NCBI RefSeq assembly: GCF_019219825.1 | Contig: NZ_JAHUXH010000024.1 | Coordinates: 49,723 to 113,722 of the forward strand | Reading direction: 5' to 3' | DNA from: Streptomyces sp. TRM70350 | GTDB taxonomy: Bacteria > Actinomycetota > Actinomycetes > Streptomycetales > Streptomycetaceae | DNA: 64,000 bases | Shown: piece after piece, positions 32,775 through 40,444 of the stretch | Layout of the letters: each line of letters starts with the position of its first letter | How positions within the stretch are numbered: the stretch's first letter is position 1 | Position numbers and translations under genes: made by a program | Notes under the pieces: generated by a model | Databases searched by the model: none | Told to the model about the DNA's origin: nothing | What the model saw: only the letters and a program-made list of their open reading frames with translations

Positions 32775-33332
32775 ATGCGCGCACCCATCGGACACTTCGA
32801 CCGGGCGACGCCCGCCCCCGACTGCCTCGACGAGCTGACCGGCCCGGTCGCCGACGCCGTACGGCACTGGCGCGGCAGCGTCCCCGCCGACCAGATCGTC
32901 TACGTCGACACCGACCCGCGGTGGGCCGACACCAACGTCTTCGTCGGGCACTACGGCCGGGAGCTGCTGGAGCAGTCGGCGAACTGCGTGGTCGTCGCGG
33001 GCAAGCGCGGCGGCGAGACCACACTGGCCGCCTGCGTCGTGCTCTCCACCACCCGCGTCGACGTCAACGGCGTCGTCCGCCGCCGACTCGGCGCCCGCAA
33101 GGCCTCGTTCGCCGCGATGGACACCGCCACCGGCGAGACCGGCATGGAGTACGGCGGCATCACCCCGATCGGACTGCCCGAGGGCTGGCCCGTGCTGGTC
33201 GACTCGGCCGTGGTCGACCTGCCGTACGTCCTGGTCGGCAGCGGCCGGCGGCGCGGCAAGCTGCTGGTGCCGGGCAAGGCCTTCGCGGAACTGCCCGGCG
33301 CCGTGGTCCTGGAGGGGCTGGGGATCGCCTGA
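32775..33332 (+). CDS. YbaK/EbsC-family aminoacyl-tRNA deacylase-like protein
   Basis: A 185-residue protein of the YbaK/ProX superfamily, which clears misacylated tRNA in trans. The domain core reads CVVVAGKRGGETTLAACVVL, then DVNGVVRRRLGARKASFAAM and GGITPIGLPEGWPVLVD, with the GGxxPxG loop typical of the family. ATG at 32775. It lies 42 bp after the XRE-cupin gene and may be co-transcribed. Its stop lies in a palindrome shared with the convergent CDF gene. Confidence 0.85.
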   Translation: MRAPIGHFDRATPAPDCLDELTGPVADAVRHWRGSVPADQIVYVDTDPRWADTNVFVGHYGRELLEQSANCVVVAGKRGGETTLAACVVLSTTRVDVNGVVRRRLGARKASFAAMDTATGETGMEYGGITPIGLPEGWPVLVDSAVVDLPYVLVGSGRRRGKLLVPGKAFAELPGAVVLEGLGIA

Positions 33333-33344
33333 GGCCGGGCCTCA
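33330..33344. terminator. Small palindrome spanning both convergent stop codons
   Basis: TGAGGCC-g-GGCCTCA contains the TGA of the YbaK-like gene and, on the other strand, the TGA of the CDF gene. It could form a short hairpin in both transcripts. It is weak as a terminator because the loop is tight. Confidence 0.3.
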
Positions 33345-34397
33345 CGCCGGGGCGTGGTGGGCCAGCGGCAGATGCGGGTCCGCCTCGCCGGGCGCGTGCG
33401 CCGGGTCGGCGTGCACCAGGGCGGCGGTGAGGCGCGGTACGGCGTGCAGCAGGGCGTGTTCGGCCTCGACGGCGATCGCGTGGGCCTGACGCACCGTCAC
33501 CTCCCCGTCCACGACCACCGCCACCTCGGCCCGCAGCCGGTGCCCGATCCAGCGCAGCCGCAGCTCGCCCACCTCCTGCACGCCCGGCACCGCGCGCAGC
33601 GCCCGCTCGGCCCGGTCCACCAGGGCCGGGTCGACGGCGTCCAGCACCCGCCGGAACACCTCGCGCGCCGCGTCCCGCAGCACCAGCGTGATCGCCGCGG
33701 TGATCGCCAACCCCACGATCGGGTCGGCCAGTTGCCAGCCCAGCGCCGCGCCGCCCGCGCCCAGCAGCACCGCCAGCGAGGTGAACCCGTCCGTACGCGC
33801 GTGCAGCCCGTCGGCGACCAGCGCCGCCGAGCCGATCGAGCGGCCGACGCGGATCCGGTAGCGAGCCACCCACTCGTTGCCCGCGAAACCGACCAGCGCG
33901 GCCACCGCGACCGCCGGGATGTGCTGCACCGGACGCGGGTCGAGCAGCCGCTCGATCGCCGTCCACCCCGCGAAGGCGGCCGACGCGGCGATCGTCAGCA
34001 CGATCACGATGCCCGCCAGGTCCTCCGCGCGGCCGTAGCCGTAGGTGAAGCGGCGGGTCGCCGCGCGGCGGCCCAGCACGAAGGCGATCCCGAGCGGTAC
34101 GGCCGTCAGCGCGTCCGCGGTGTTGTGCACCGTGTCGCCGAGCAGCGCCACCGACCCGGACGCCACGACCACGACGGCCTGCGCGAGCGCGGTCACGCCG
34201 AGCACCGCCAGCGACACCCACAGGGCGCGCATGCCGCGGGCGGAGGACTCCAGGGCCGAGTCGACCTTGTCGGCGGTGTCGTGGGAGTGGGGGGTGAGGA
34301 GGTGGGCCAGGCGGTGGGGGAGGCGGGAGTGGCGGTGATGTCGCCGGTCCTGGTGGTGATGCGCGTGGCCGTGCTGGTGCTCGTGCCGGTCGCTCAC
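33342..34397 (-). CDS. Cation diffusion facilitator (zinc-type) transporter
   Basis: A 351-residue CDF exporter. A His-rich N-terminus (SDRHEHQHGHAHHHQDRRHH) precedes six helices. The metal site motifs HxxxD appear in DTVHNTADAL (helix 2) and DGLHARTDGF (helix 5). The cytoplasmic domain contains WIGHRLRAEVAVVVDGEVTV. GTG at 34397 is used because GGAAGGGGA precedes it. It diverges from an ArsR repressor gene 62 bp away. Zinc or cobalt efflux is the expected role. Confidence 0.93.
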   Translation of the reverse strand: MSDRHEHQHGHAHHHQDRRHHRHSRLPHRLAHLLTPHSHDTADKVDSALESSARGMRALWVSLAVLGVTALAQAVVVVASGSVALLGDTVHNTADALTAVPLGIAFVLGRRAATRRFTYGYGRAEDLAGIVIVLTIAASAAFAGWTAIERLLDPRPVQHIPAVAVAALVGFAGNEWVARYRIRVGRSIGSAALVADGLHARTDGFTSLAVLLGAGGAALGWQLADPIVGLAITAAITLVLRDAAREVFRRVLDAVDPALVDRAERALRAVPGVQEVGELRLRWIGHRLRAEVAVVVDGEVTVRQAHAIAVEAEHALLHAVPRLTAALVHADPAHAPGEADPHLPLAHHAPA

Positions 34398-34453
34398 GGT
34401 TGTCCCCTTCCGGTGCGCGTCGCTGGACGTACGCCGTCCTCGGGCACCATTAT

Positions 34454-34469
34454 GTGCGTATGAGCGCAC
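34454..34469. promoter_or_regulatory. ArsR-type operator overlapping the arsR-like start codon
   Basis: GTGCG-N6-CGCAC covers the ATG at 34460 of the ArsR gene and lies in the 62-bp gap to the divergent CDF gene. Palindromes of this kind bind SmtB/CzrA-type repressors and block both promoters when metal is low. Confidence 0.5.
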
Positions 34470-34819
34470 GCATGCACCTGTCACCTGCGCACGATGCGCA
34501 TCCGCGCACCCCCGGTGAGGAACAGTTCGCGCTCGCCGCCGAACTCCTCGCCCTGCTCGGCGACCGCACCCGCCTCGCGCTGCTGCACGCGCTGAGCAAG
34601 GGCGAGGCGGACGTCTCCACCCTCACCGAGGCGTGCGGCGCCGCCCGGCCCGCGGTGAGCCAGCATCTGGCGCGGCTGCGGCTCGCGGGGCTGGTGACCA
34701 CGCGCAAGGAAGGCCGCCGGGTGATCTACTCCCTGCGCGACGGCCATCTGCGCAGGGTCGTGGACGAGGCGCTGAACCTCGCCGACCACCGGCTCACCGG
34801 GCGGCCGGAGCACGACTGA
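34460..34819 (+). CDS. ArsR/SmtB-family metal-responsive repressor
   Basis: A 119-residue winged-helix repressor. The DNA-binding part is VSTLTEACGAARPAVSQHLA then RLRLAGLV. No Cys-pair (ELCVC) is found in helix 3. The helix-5 stretch DGHLRRVVDEALNLADH has the Asp-x-His and a later His expected for alpha-5 zinc or cobalt sensing, though the spacing differs from CzrA. Paired with the CDF transporter it should derepress metal efflux. ATG at 34460 lies within its own operator. Confidence 0.9.
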   Translation: MSARMHLSPAHDAHPRTPGEEQFALAAELLALLGDRTRLALLHALSKGEADVSTLTEACGAARPAVSQHLARLRLAGLVTTRKEGRRVIYSLRDGHLRRVVDEALNLADHRLTGRPEHD

Positions 34820-34832
34820 CGCCGGTGCCGGG

Positions 34833-35996
34833 TCAGAGCGCGGGGTCCGTGCCGAGATACTGCTCCGCGAACGCGGACGCGGCGGCGGGTGAGGTGAACA
34901 GGCGGCGCAGCCGGGCGAGGGTGGTGCCCGCGTGGTACGGGTCGCCCGACGCGGTCCCGTGGTACACGTCGGACAGCCACCGCGAGAACTCCTGGTAGTC
35001 CCAGACCCGCCCCAGGCAGTCGGCCGAGTAGCCGTGCAGCCCGCTCGCGTCGCCCTCCGTGAGGTACGCGGCGAGCGCGTCGCCGAGCAGGAACGCGTCG
35101 TGCAGGGCGAGGTTCATGCCCTTCGCGGCGATCGGCGCGGTGAGGTGGGCCGCGTCACCGGCCAGGAACAGCCGCCCGAAGGCCATCGGCTCGACGACGT
35201 GGTTGTGCATGTCGAGCACCCGCTTCTCGATCAGCGGGCCCTCGGTGAGCGGCGGGGTGTCCCGCGCGCCCAGCCGCTCCTGGAGCTCGGCCCACACTCG
35301 TTCGCGCGACCAGTTCTCCGGGTCGTCGCCGGGCGGGCACTGGAGGTAGTACCGGGTCACTTCGGGGCTGCGGGCCATGTGCCCGGCGAAGCCGCGGGGG
35401 TGGATGCCGAAGACCACGCAGTCCGAGGACGGCGGTGCCTCGGCGAGCAGCGCCGGCCAGCCGATGCCGTAGTCGTGCCGGGCGATGCGGACCCGTTCCG
35501 GCGGCAGCGCGGCCCGCGTCACTCCCCGCGCGCCGTCACAACCGGCGACGAACTGGCAGCGGATCACCTGACGTTCGCCGGTCTCCGGGCAGGTGTACGA
35601 CACCGCGGGCCGGTCGGTGTCCAGGTCGTGGAGCCGGACGTCCCGCACGCCGAACCGTATGTCGCCGCCGCGGACGTCGGCGTACTCCCGCACCAGGTCC
35701 GTGACCAGCAACGGCTGCGGGTAGACCCAGTGGTGCTGCCCCGTCAGTTCGGTGTACGGCAGCCGGTAGCGCCCTCCGGCGAAGCGGAACTCGCACTGGG
35801 TGTGCCGCTGGGCCCGCGCCAGCAGGTTCCCGGTCAGGCCCCGCCGTTCGAGCCCGCGCACGGCCCACTCCTCCAGGACCCCGGCCCGCGGCCGCTGCTC
35901 TATGAACTCCCTGCTCTCCACCTCGAGCACGACACAGTCGACGGACGCGGCCCGCAGGATGTTCCCGAGCGTCAGACCGGCGGGCCCGGCGCCCAC
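34833..35996 (-). CDS. pobA: 4-hydroxybenzoate 3-monooxygenase-like FAD enzyme
   Basis: A flavoprotein monooxygenase of the PobA type (387 residues from the first in-frame GTG). GAGPAGLTLGNIL is the FAD motif, YPQPLLVTDLV and GCDGARGVTR the next, and FLAGDAAHLTAPIAAKGMNL the ribityl-binding block characteristic of PobA. The first strand of the Rossmann fold (SPVVVV) lies upstream of this GTG in the same frame but has no start codon. The ATG at 36063 is in a different frame, separated by a C-rich tract (36005-36050). A 1-nt indel there is likely; see findings. It would convert 4-hydroxybenzoate to protocatechuate. Confidence 0.8.
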   Translation of the reverse strand: MGAGPAGLTLGNILRAASVDCVVLEVESREFIEQRPRAGVLEEWAVRGLERRGLTGNLLARAQRHTQCEFRFAGGRYRLPYTELTGQHHWVYPQPLLVTDLVREYADVRGGDIRFGVRDVRLHDLDTDRPAVSYTCPETGERQVIRCQFVAGCDGARGVTRAALPPERVRIARHDYGIGWPALLAEAPPSSDCVVFGIHPRGFAGHMARSPEVTRYYLQCPPGDDPENWSRERVWAELQERLGARDTPPLTEGPLIEKRVLDMHNHVVEPMAFGRLFLAGDAAHLTAPIAAKGMNLALHDAFLLGDALAAYLTEGDASGLHGYSADCLGRVWDYQEFSRWLSDVYHGTASGDPYHAGTTLARLRRLFTSPAAASAFAEQYLGTDPAL

Positions 35997-36103
35997 GACG
36001 ACGACCGGAGAACGGTGGGGGGCAGGGGAGTTGGGGTGGGGGGAAGGGTGGCCACGCGAGCATTATGACGGTGGCCGGGCAGGTGGGGAAGGCGCGCGGT
36101 GAG

Positions 36104-36511
36104 CTAGCCGAGGCGCGGTATCTCGATGGCGGGGCAGCGGTCCATCACCATGTCGAGTCCGGCGGCGCGGGTGCGTTCGTAGGCGGCCTCGTCGATGACG
36201 CCGAGCTGGAACCAGACCGCCTTGGCGCCCTTGGCGACCGCCTCGTCGGCCACCGCTCCGGCGAGGTCACTGTTGACGAAGACGTCGACCACGTCCACGT
36301 CGAAGGGGATGTCGGCGAGGGAGGCGTAGCCCTGCTCGCCGTGCACCGTCTCCGCCTTGGGATGCACCGGCACGATCCGCTTGCCGAACCGCTGGAGCAC
36401 CTGAGCGACGCCGTACGCCGCGCGCCGTTCGTTGCTGGAGAGACCAACGATCGCCCATGTGTCCCCCAGTTCATTGAGGATCCTGCGGATTGTCTCGGTC
36501 TCGCTGCGCAC
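36104..36511 (-). CDS. CoA-binding protein (YccU-like)
   Basis: A 135-residue Rossmann-like CoA-binding protein. AIVGLSSNERRAAYGVAQVL is the nucleotide motif, followed by FGKRIVPVHPK and VDVVDVFVNSD, then AKGAKAVWFQLGVIDEAAY. GTG at 36511 follows AGGAGGAGCAGC and is preferred over the upstream start at 36544. Function in bacteria is unknown beyond CoA binding; a regulatory or salvage role has been suggested for relatives. Confidence 0.87.
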   Translation of the reverse strand: MRSETETIRRILNELGDTWAIVGLSSNERRAAYGVAQVLQRFGKRIVPVHPKAETVHGEQGYASLADIPFDVDVVDVFVNSDLAGAVADEAVAKGAKAVWFQLGVIDEAAYERTRAAGLDMVMDRCPAIEIPRLG

Positions 36512-36621
36512 GCTGCTCCTCCTGTGGGCCGGATGTTCGCGCACCAGGGAACGACGGGAGGCTGCGTGTCATTCCCCATCCATCCGACTGAAGCGGTAGA
36601 GGCGCCGGGCAGGTGGCCCCG

Positions 36622-37950
36622 TTACGGGTGGTCGTCCAGGGGCTGCCGGGGGAGATGGACGACGGCGCGCGTGCCGGCCGGGGCACGAGGGTGCAGGGTG
36701 AGGCTTCCTCCGGCGCTTTCGAGCCGGATGCGGTGTGAGGCGAGGCCGATGTGACCGGCGGCGCGGGCCGCTTCGGCGGCGCCGGGCGGGATGCCGCGTC
36801 CGTCGTCGGTGATCTCCAGACGTACCCCTCCCGCGTGCCCGGTCAGCCGCACGGCCACGCGCCGCGCGTCGGCGTGTTTGACCACGTTGGTCAGCAGCTC
36901 CCGGGCGGCGGCGAAGACCAGCTGCTCCTGGGGATGGCGGACGCCCTCCTCGCACTGGACGTCGACGCTGAACCCGCCGCGCTCGCCGGCAGCCTGGGCG
37001 GCTGCCCGCACCGCTCCGGCCAGTCCGATGTGCTCCAGCACCGAGGGGTGCAGCTCCGAGACGACGGAGCGCATCTGACGGGCCGCGTCCGTGAGGGTGC
37101 GCTCGGCCCGGTCCAGGGATTCCGCCGGCTGCTCCACCATGCGGGCGTCCTCGACGTCCTGGCGGGCCGCGAGGACGCTCTGCAGGGCGTTGTCGTGGAG
37201 GGCTTCGGCCAGTGCGGTGCGCTCGCGTTCCTCGACGTTGAGGACTTCGACAAGGAGCCGGGAGCGGTCCTGGACGAGGCCCGCGATGGTCTGGACCCGT
37301 GCCCGATGGACCCAGGACGTGAGGGCGCAGGCCATGCCCACGGTGACGAGGAAGATGGTGTGCATCACCGCGGCCAGTGGCCCCCGAGGGCCCTCCCCGA
37401 CGCCGGTGGCCGCCGCCATGTACACCGAGGCGGTGAGCGTCATCAGGGCGACGGTGGTTCTCGGCTGCAGCTGGAACGAGGCCATCATGGCCACCACGAA
37501 GAACGCGTCGTCGATCAGCGGCAGCGATGTCTCGGGGATGGGGAAACCGCGGGTGAGTACGACGAGCCCCATGAGCACGGCCAGGTCGACGATCAGTACG
37601 GCCCAGATGAGCTGCGGGCGGGCCCGCCCCTGCCATACGGCCCGCAGTCGCACGACCGACCACACGCCGTAGGCCATGATCAGGACGTTTCCGGCGGCGA
37701 CGTTCTGTCTGTCGGGGAAGGCGGACGCCTCGACCACCAGCAGCAACACCAGCCCGCATCGCAGGAGTGACTGGACGCGCGCGACGCCTTGGGGGTGGTT
37801 CAGGGCCACGGCGTACTTCCCGGCCACGCCCGCCGCGGTGGACGGCCAGTGGCCGTACCAGCGGCTCACGGCACGTCGGCCCGACGGCCGGGGACCACGT
37901 CCCCGAGGCGGCCACGGTCCCGAGCGAGCGAAGGAGACATCATCAGACAC
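36622..37950 (-). CDS. NarL-type sensor histidine kinase
   Basis: A 442-residue membrane kinase. About six hydrophobic segments lie within residues 65-215. The HisKA_3 dimerisation helix has the phospho-accepting histidine near residue 252 (LAEALHDNALQSVLAARQD), and the ATPase domain has RELLTNVVKHADA and ITDDGRGIPPG. This class pairs with LuxR/NarL response regulators, but none is adjacent. Two orphan NarL-type regulators lie at 53.9 and 55.1 kb. GTG at 37950 has a weak ribosome-binding site, so an internal start is possible. Confidence 0.88.
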   Translation of the reverse strand: MSDDVSFARSGPWPPRGRGPRPSGRRAVSRWYGHWPSTAAGVAGKYAVALNHPQGVARVQSLLRCGLVLLLVVEASAFPDRQNVAAGNVLIMAYGVWSVVRLRAVWQGRARPQLIWAVLIVDLAVLMGLVVLTRGFPIPETSLPLIDDAFFVVAMMASFQLQPRTTVALMTLTASVYMAAATGVGEGPRGPLAAVMHTIFLVTVGMACALTSWVHRARVQTIAGLVQDRSRLLVEVLNVEERERTALAEALHDNALQSVLAARQDVEDARMVEQPAESLDRAERTLTDAARQMRSVVSELHPSVLEHIGLAGAVRAAAQAAGERGGFSVDVQCEEGVRHPQEQLVFAAARELLTNVVKHADARRVAVRLTGHAGGVRLEITDDGRGIPPGAAEAARAAGHIGLASHRIRLESAGGSLTLHPRAPAGTRAVVHLPRQPLDDHP

Positions 37951-38051
37951 CCCGCATGTGTCCGATCGGCATCAATGATGAACATGATCATCCCGTCTAG
38001 GAGAATATGCTATCGCCCCGCTTTGAGTGGTTTGTCCCCTCGCGGGGAAGT

Positions 38052-38093
38052 GCAGTCGGGCCCGGTCCCTGCACAGGGGTCGGGCCCGACTGC
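38052..38093 (-). terminator. Nested hairpin terminator
   Basis: GCAGTCGGGCCC (38052-38063) pairs with GGGCCCGACTGC (38082-38093), with an inner CCCTG-ca-CAGGG. It lies 12 bp after the stop of the secreted Ig-like protein on the minus strand. Confidence 0.85.
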
Positions 38094-38104
38094 GGAGACG
38101 TCGG

Positions 38105-38833
38105 CTAGTTGGCGCTGGAGCCGCCGAGCAGAAGGATCGTGAACGGGGTGGACGCGAGCTGCTTGCCGTTGCAGAGGAGCGAGACCGTGTACTGCCTCGG
38201 GGTGTTGCTCACCGTGGCGGTGGCCTTGTAGGTGCCGTCGGTGTTCACCTTCATCGACGTGGCGCCCTTGCCCGCGAAGGCAGGCGAGGTCACGGCGCAG
38301 ATCGCGCTCCGGGAGGCCGCGGGGAGGCTGCCGGTGATCGTGACCTTCTGGCCGTTGGCCGCCCCCGTGGGGTTGACGTTGATCGTGGCGGTCGGGGCGG
38401 GGGCGGGGGAGACGACCTTGAAGCTCGCCGTGGCCGCGGCGTTGTCCGGGTGGTCGCTCGTGTAGAGGTATGCCGTGTAGGTGCCAGGGGTCTGGGTGGC
38501 CGTGGCGGTTGCGGTGAAGTCGAGCGAGCGGTTGTGAGTGACGAGCGCCTGGTGGGAGCGCCCCGCGAACCCATAGGAAACGATCTTGGTGACGTGCCCG
38601 AGCGGCTTGCCGTTGTGGGTGGCCACCGCACCGTCGAAGGTGATCTTCGCCCCCGGCGCCACCTTCGACGGCGTGGCGTTCATGACGGCCGGCTCGTACC
38701 AGTGATGCTGCTGGGACGCGACGCTCGTCGTGTCGGGACCGGTGCTGAGATCACTGGCGGAGGCGGTACCGGCGGGAATGGCGACGGATGCAGCGATGAC
38801 GGCCGCTGCGGCCGTGATCTTGGACAGACGCAT
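38105..38833 (-). CDS. Secreted Ig-like domain protein
   Basis: A 242-residue exported protein with a Sec signal peptide (MRLSKITAAAAVIAASVAIP, cleavage after AGTASA). The mature part appears to hold two beta-sandwich domains: about 50-140 (PSKVAPGAKITFDGAVATHN ... FKVVSP) and 148-240 (INVNPTGAANGQKVTITGSL ... FTILLLGG). Two cysteines in the second domain (CAVTS, LLCNGK) may form a disulfide. No catalytic residues seen; a surface or matrix role is likely. Confidence 0.8.
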   Translation of the reverse strand: MRLSKITAAAAVIAASVAIPAGTASASDLSTGPDTTSVASQQHHWYEPAVMNATPSKVAPGAKITFDGAVATHNGKPLGHVTKIVSYGFAGRSHQALVTHNRSLDFTATATATQTPGTYTAYLYTSDHPDNAAATASFKVVSPAPAPTATINVNPTGAANGQKVTITGSLPAASRSAICAVTSPAFAGKGATSMKVNTDGTYKATATVSNTPRQYTVSLLCNGKQLASTPFTILLLGGSSAN

Positions 38834-39064
38834 GAGGGGCCTTTCTGGACCGGGCCGATCGGCGGGGATCGAGCTCCGGATCGGGAAGAGGTGAAGGCGC
38901 GGCAGCTCGGCGGGGGCCCGGTGGGCCCCGTCGCCTGTCGCGTGCCATTCCAGAATCAGGGCTGCGTGGTGAGCGCCCCATCGATCGGCCGGACCCTGCC
39001 CGGGGCCACGCAGCGATCCTCCGACCGTCGACGGACGGGGGAGGCCGACTGGCCGTGCAACGGC

Positions 39065-39406
39065 TCACGACGCGGGTGGTGCTGCTCCACGCAGGGACCG
39101 TTTTTTGCGCCGCCCGTACGTGTCCCAGCCACGCTCCTGCGGTGTCGTACCGCCCCAGACTCCGAACGGTTCGGGCATCGATTCGGCGTGCTGGAGGCAT
39201 TCGGCGGTCACCGGGCAAGTGGCGCAGATTTCACGAGCCCGGCTTGCCTGCTCGTCCTGGTTCTTTCCCTTGGGAAAGAACAGCCTTGGCTCAGCACCGA
39301 TGCATGCCGCTCGGCTGTTCCAGGTGGGAAGGCTCTCCAGACCGACGAAATAGGCGGGCAGTTGCCGCCGGGGATAGGTGTCACTCAGTACGGTTGTGCG
39401 TGCCAT
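39065..39406 (-). CDS. WhiB-family iron-sulfur transcription regulator
   Basis: A 113-residue Wbl protein. Four cysteines that bind the [4Fe-4S] cluster are C35, C61, C64 and C70 (RAACIG; ICATCPVTAEC). The sigma-contacting GVWGG turn is at 82-86, followed by the basic DNA-binding tail YGRRKKRSLRG. ATG at 39406. It is between a secreted protein and a cell-wall peptidase on the same strand and may control envelope or developmental genes. Confidence 0.95.
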   Translation of the reverse strand: MARTTVLSDTYPRRQLPAYFVGLESLPTWNSRAACIGAEPRLFFPKGKNQDEQASRAREICATCPVTAECLQHAESMPEPFGVWGGTTPQERGWDTYGRRKKRSLRGAAPPAS

Positions 39407-39552
39407 ACCTCGTGTTTAGCAACCGGAATCGAGCCGGGGTGGCCCTCCGGGTGGAGCATGACGCTGCTGCCGGTGAGGTCGGCCGATGGGGGGAAGTTCC
39501 TGTCCGCCGGACGCCCGAGTCGGTGCCCGGACCGTGTCCGGGCTGCGGGGCA

Positions 39553-40212
39553 TCAGACGTGGATTCCGTGGCGGCGCATATACTCCACGGGGTCGATGTC
39601 CGAGCCGTAGTCAGGAGTGGTACGCACCTCGAAGTGAAGGTGGGGGCCGGAGACGTTTCCGGTGGCGCCGGAAAGACCGATCTCCTGACCGGCCTTGACT
39701 TTGTCCCCGGCCTGAACGGTGAGACGGGAAAGGTGGGCGTACTCGCTGTATTCACCGTCGTCGTGCTGGATGACGACCTGGTTGCCGTAGGAGCCGGCCC
39801 AGCCCGCGGACACGACGCAGCCGTCGGCGACTGCCTTGATGGGCGTACCCGTGGGAACGGGGAAGTCGACGCCCGTGTGATAGCCGCTCGCCCACATCGG
39901 GCCCGCCGCTCGGTAGGGCGTGCCCTGGGCGGCCTTGACGGGGGCGCTGTAGCCGCCGGGGCCGTCCCAGCAGTCGCCCGAACCGTCGCTCCCGTCCGGC
40001 CCGTTGCCGGGATCGGTGCTCTGATCGTCGGGGTTCCAGTCGCCGCCGGTTTCGCACCGGGACACCGTGGCGGAGGTGTTGACGGGAGCGGCGTCGGCCC
40101 CTGTCGCAGCGATGAGGGGCAGGACGATGCCGGCGCCTGCGGCTCCGATCGCGAGCAAGGCGCGGGACTTTCGGGTGTACTTGGGGCGACGGTGACGGCT
40201 GCGTGGAGCCAT
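39553..40212 (-). CDS. Secreted M23-family peptidoglycan endopeptidase
   Basis: A 219-residue exported LytM-type metallopeptidase. A basic N-terminus and signal peptide (cleavage near ADA-AP, residue 42) precede a short Gly/Asp-rich linker and the M23 domain from about 85. Zinc ligands are H112 and D116 (GYHTGVDFP) and H193 in GPHLHFEVR, with H160 and H191 as catalytic partners. ATG at 40212 follows GGAGAGGAAAA. It is divergent from a lipoprotein L,D-transpeptidase; both remodel peptidoglycan. Confidence 0.93.
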   Translation of the reverse strand: MAPRSRHRRPKYTRKSRALLAIGAAGAGIVLPLIAATGADAAPVNTSATVSRCETGGDWNPDDQSTDPGNGPDGSDGSGDCWDGPGGYSAPVKAAQGTPYRAAGPMWASGYHTGVDFPVPTGTPIKAVADGCVVSAGWAGSYGNQVVIQHDDGEYSEYAHLSRLTVQAGDKVKAGQEIGLSGATGNVSGPHLHFEVRTTPDYGSDIDPVEYMRRHGIHV

Positions 40213-40308
40213 GGGTTTTCCTCTCCGATGCCTGCGGGGCGAGTTGCCGCTCCTGCCGGCGGGAGTTGAAAAGTAGACGGACTGAATTCCGTGCGACAAG
40301 TAGGTGTT

Positions 40309-40325
40309 GTCTTCGCAGCGAAGAC
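40309..40325. promoter_or_regulatory. Dyad between M23 peptidase and L,D-transpeptidase genes
   Basis: A perfect 17-bp palindrome GTCTTCGC-a-GCGAAGAC. Another GTCTTCGC half-site lies at 40401-40408. The position in the 232-bp divergent gap suggests a shared operator for both cell-wall genes. Confidence 0.5.
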
Positions 40326-40444
40326 CCCCCGATGAAGGGGCCGATTGGGGGATACAGGTCACTCACGGGCGAGCCATAGCGTCGTCGCGCAGTTTCCAGC
40401 GTCTTCGCACCGTATCCGAACTCGCAAGCCCTGAGGTTCCCGCC

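Noticed and set aside
40213..40444. c-di-AMP (ydaO) riboswitch upstream of the M23 peptidase, as known for some Streptomyces wall hydrolases
   Set aside because: I could not find the conserved core sequence in this gap; only an operator-like dyad is evident.
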